IMG/VR virus record: IMGVR_UViG_3300048929_000246 | Location: 1 to 48,097 of that record | Source: a virus | Length of the DNA: 48,097 nucleotides | Reading direction: 5' to 3' (one strand) | Part shown: one piece after another, positions 46,619 through 48,097 of the stretch | Layout of the letters: every line of letters begins with the position of its first letter | Position numbering within the stretch: the first letter of the stretch is position 1 | Notes under the pieces: model-generated | What the model was told of the DNA's origin: nothing | The model's input: only the letters and a program-made list of their open reading frames with translations | Databases searched by the model: none | Position numbers and translations under genes: made by a program

Positions 46619-47040
46619 CCCCTATTCTGTTTTCTGAGTTTTTCAGACATCTGACGAATTTTTTCGCAGCGCTTAAAAGATTCGGGATATGTCTTTTCAT
46701 GCCACTTTTTGAAGATTGCATCATTAATAGCAAATTTTTCAGCATCAAAAGTTTTTCTGATTGTTTCTTCAGATGCCTCATTAATGACCGTACAAGCCCC
46801 TAAATGACGACCTCCATATGCTGGTGATCCATACCCTTCATTTACTTTCATCCAGCCATCCCCGGCCTCGTTATCTATCATAAAATCGAATCCTCCCTGA
46901 TAGATAATTAGCGCTTGATGTAATTCACCGGCACATGAATTTTGCCAGTGCGCTTTCGGTTCTTTCACTGAATGAATCAGCACATTCACAACAGAACAAG
47001 TTGCAGGCTCTCCATTCCAGAAGCAATTATATTTTTTCAT
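46615..47040 (-). CDS. Hypothetical protein, 141 aa
   Basis: No family recognised. Aromatic and glycine-rich centre (GYGSPAYGGRHLG) with conserved-looking Cys/His (CFWNGEPATC, HSVKEPKAHW), a helical C-terminus with a basic tail (CEKIRQMSEKLRKQNRG). One of the larger early proteins. Could be an enzyme of unknown type; nothing decisive. Confidence 0.62.
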   Translation of the reverse strand: MKKYNCFWNGEPATCSVVNVLIHSVKEPKAHWQNSCAGELHQALIIYQGGFDFMIDNEAGDGWMKVNEGYGSPAYGGRHLGACTVINEASEETIRKTFDAEKFAINDAIFKKWHEKTYPESFKRCEKIRQMSEKLRKQNRG

Positions 47041-47055
47041 CGTTATTTAATTTAA

Positions 47056-47331
47056 TCAATGTCCTGGCCCCATTGCATATGGGCCATTTGGATCAATTTC
47101 AGGTGAAGGAATAAGGCCGCGCAATGCTGCCTGTGAATGACAATATCTATTCCCTTGTTGTTCATGTAACATTCCATCCACATGCCCATATTGGTATGTT
47201 TTATACATCTCAGCTACCATTGCGCGGGCTGCTTTATCATATTCAAGGGCATTGTGAGTGTGTCCATGACGTACATACTTGCCTCTGCTTCGTAAGCATT
47301 TTGTTCCGCCGCTGGATAATCTTGTGCGCAT
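47056..47331 (-). CDS. Hypothetical protein, 91 aa (or 3' part of a frameshifted gene)
   Basis: From about residue 20 the sequence looks coding (KYVRHGHTHNALEYDKAARA, MVAEMYKTYQYGHVDG); the first 19 residues (RTRLSSGGTKCLRSRG) look unnatural and overlap the gene at 47214-47411. The end is Pro/Gly-rich (SPEIDPNGPYAMGPGH). A one-base shift would link both frames into one protein of about 120 aa. Confidence 0.55.
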   Translation of the reverse strand: MRTRLSSGGTKCLRSRGKYVRHGHTHNALEYDKAARAMVAEMYKTYQYGHVDGMLHEQQGNRYCHSQAALRGLIPSPEIDPNGPYAMGPGH

Positions 47332-47411
47332 TCAGCGCATTGTTTATCACAAAACGGCTTATATCCAGGATCAGAATAATGCCGCCCTTTATTATTACAA
47401 TGAAAATTCAT
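47214..47411 (-). CDS. Cys-rich small protein, 65 aa (or 5' part of a frameshifted gene)
   Basis: The start looks real: MNFHCNNKGRHYSDPGYKPF, then CDKQCAECAQDYPAAEQNAY, with four Cys and two His for a metal site. After about residue 46 the reading becomes Met/Leu-rich and less natural, while the adjacent frame (47056-47331) becomes coding. It overlaps the upstream gene by 4 bases. Confidence 0.58.
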   Translation of the reverse strand: MNFHCNNKGRHYSDPGYKPFCDKQCAECAQDYPAAEQNAYEAEASMYVMDTLTMPLNMIKQPAQW

Positions 47412-47599
47412 GATTTACCGGCCTCCTGGTCCGGGTATCTGGTTATACATGCTGGTTCATTACCTAATGGGTGTTTATCTACTATATAGGTTACCGAATT
47501 GTATCTATCTGATATTTTAATAACCCCACAATGAATACATTTTGACATAAAATCGTATCCGTTTTCACTCTTCCACTCATGTTGCTGTATCTGTTTCAT
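47408..47599 (-). CDS. Predicted CCCH zinc mini-protein, paralogue C
   Basis: 63 aa: MKQIQQHEWKSENGY, CIHCGVIKISD, YIVDKHPLGNEPACITR, closely similar to the 41377-41580 protein (QIQQHEW and PACITR shared). Conserved His + CxxC + Cys. It overlaps its neighbours by 1-4 bases inside the early operon. Confidence 0.75.
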   Translation of the reverse strand: MKQIQQHEWKSENGYDFMSKCIHCGVIKISDRYNSVTYIVDKHPLGNEPACITRYPDQEAGKS

Positions 47600-47850
47600 T
47601 AGAAAAAAGATTTAAATAAGTCAGCTAATAAAATTGCCTCTTCTCGCCTTCTTTTTTGCTCATCGATTAATTCCTGTTGTTCCTTTATTTTATCTCGTCC
47701 TTCCTGCTCAATTGAATATTGAGTTCTAATGAACTTATCACACTTAAACGCACCGCACGAGTTATAAATCTTCCTGATTCTATCACCCGGCTCGCGTGGA
47801 CACTGCTGTGTCATCCACAGTTTACAATCGCCACACCTATCGTATGCTTT
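47599..47850 (-). CDS. Zinc-ribbon-like small protein with coiled coil, 83 aa
   Basis: Start at 47850 (MKAYDRCGDCKLWMTQQCPR), inside the end of the paralogue D gene. CGDCxLW...CP(R/K)E near the N-terminus is a small phage zinc pattern, with a second NSCGAFKCDKF. The C-terminal half is a helical charged segment (KIKEQQELIDEQKRRREEAI). Unknown role; likely a metal-binding protein that acts with partners. Confidence 0.68.
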   Translation of the reverse strand, partial: KAYDRCGDCKLWMTQQCPREPGDRIRKIYNSCGAFKCDKFIRTQYSIEQEGRDKIKEQQELIDEQKRRREEAILLADLFKSFF

Positions 47851-48046
47851 CATCTTCTGGTTTTTTACGGGTGATGCATTTGGGTAATTCAGAAAGAAGA
47901 ACACCATTGAGATAATACTTAGTTCTGCCCGGATATTTAGTCCTATTCTTTACCTGCTGAACTTCACAATGTTCACAGGTAGGAGTATATTTTCCGTGCA
48001 AAATAGTTGCTTTGTTGAACTCATGTTTTGTTATCTGTCCTTTCAT
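47837..48046 (-). CDS. Predicted CCCH zinc mini-protein, paralogue D
   Basis: 69 aa: MKGQITKHEFNKATILHGKY, CEHCEVQQVK, YYLNGVLLSELPKCITRKKP. Same pattern as paralogue B. Its first 25 codons are also present at positions 2-76 because of the assembly overlap. The start overlaps the stop of the 73-378 gene (48043 = 73). Confidence 0.75.
   Translation of the reverse strand: MKGQITKHEFNKATILHGKYTPTCEHCEVQQVKNRTKYPGRTKYYLNGVLLSELPKCITRKKPEDESIR
47851..47884 (-). repeat. 34-bp repeat from zinc-protein duplication, copy 2
   Basis: 32 of 34 bases identical to 41782-41815; codes for the PKCITRKKPEDE end of paralogue D and the start of the next gene. Confidence 0.85.
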
Positions 48047-48097
48047 CTTTCAGGTTTTGATAGTCTGTTATAACGATCATCTTCTTCGGCTTTAGGT
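47971..48097. repeat. Terminal direct repeat, right copy (circular join)
   Basis: Exact copy of positions 1-127. Removing one copy gives a 47,970-bp circle. The 3' part of the gene at 73-378 is also present here. Confidence 0.93.

Noticed and set aside
1-48097. CRISPR array or anti-CRISPR locus
   Set aside because: No regularly spaced repeats found; small unknown genes exist but none can be called anti-CRISPR from sequence.
1-48097. Integrase, attachment site or CI-like repressor
   Set aside because: No tyrosine or serine recombinase motif, no repressor gene with a divergent promoter; the small HTH-like protein at 45856 is not enough to infer lysogeny.

Overview
The window is the complete genome of a tailed double-stranded DNA phage of a Bacteroidota host. 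The first 127 bases are repeated exactly as the last 127 (1-127 = 47971-48097), and genes run in frame across the join, so the molecule is circular (or circularly permuted) with a unit length of 47,970 bp. The host is inferred from promoters of the Bacteroidota type (TTTG, 18-20 bases, TAnnTTTR), AT-rich leaders without a Shine-Dalgarno sequence (often AAACAAACTC just before ATG), a modest GC content judged by eye, and the gene families present. Every supported gene is on the minus strand, so the genome is read from high to low coordinates. I see no integrase, excisionase or CI-like repressor, so a virulent or at least non-integrating lifestyle is the simplest reading.

Layout in the direction of transcription. 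Small early genes start from promoters at about 2890 and 2016 and run leftward through 2827-73, across the circle join, and on to 46289. Most are unknown 60-140 aa proteins, several of them cysteine-rich. A promoter at 46270 starts a recombination block: a small HTH-like protein, RecT annealase, YqaJ exonuclease, lipoprotein and other small genes, a replication-initiator-like HTH protein, a DUF6633-like partner and a DUF1064 nuclease. A promoter at 39287 serves a large coiled-coil protein, a second coiled-coil protein, a DnaQ-type 3'-5' exonuclease, a zinc/HNH protein, a ClpP-like protease, and a DUF3127 OB-fold protein with an SSB-like acidic tail. A terminator at 32855-32892 ends this block. 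It is followed by a small membrane protein and three glycosyltransferases, then an HNH endonuclease.

The late module runs from 29055 to 3100: small and large terminase, portal, MuF-like head protein, two small head genes, scaffold, major capsid, a tRNA-Thr with a structured non-coding stretch, head-tail connectors, a tail assembly chaperone pair with a predicted -1 frameshift, tape measure (1113 aa, so a long tail and probably siphovirus morphology), a large tail protein carrying three cadherin/Ig-like repeats, further tail proteins, an SGNH-hydrolase tail fibre, and a lysis cassette (holin-like, secreted proteins, u-spanin-like lipoprotein, M15 peptidase endolysin). Two terminators at 3051 and 2958 close it.

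Points most worth a second look: an interleaved (pseudoknot-like) RNA next to the tRNA; a family of four predicted CCCH zinc mini-proteins; a DnaJ-like zinc knuckle inside the portal; two conserved genes (HNH and ClpP-like) each split by a one-base shift in a five-base homopolymer; and a GC-rich 16-base element placed exactly 6 bases before the start codon of two unrelated early genes.
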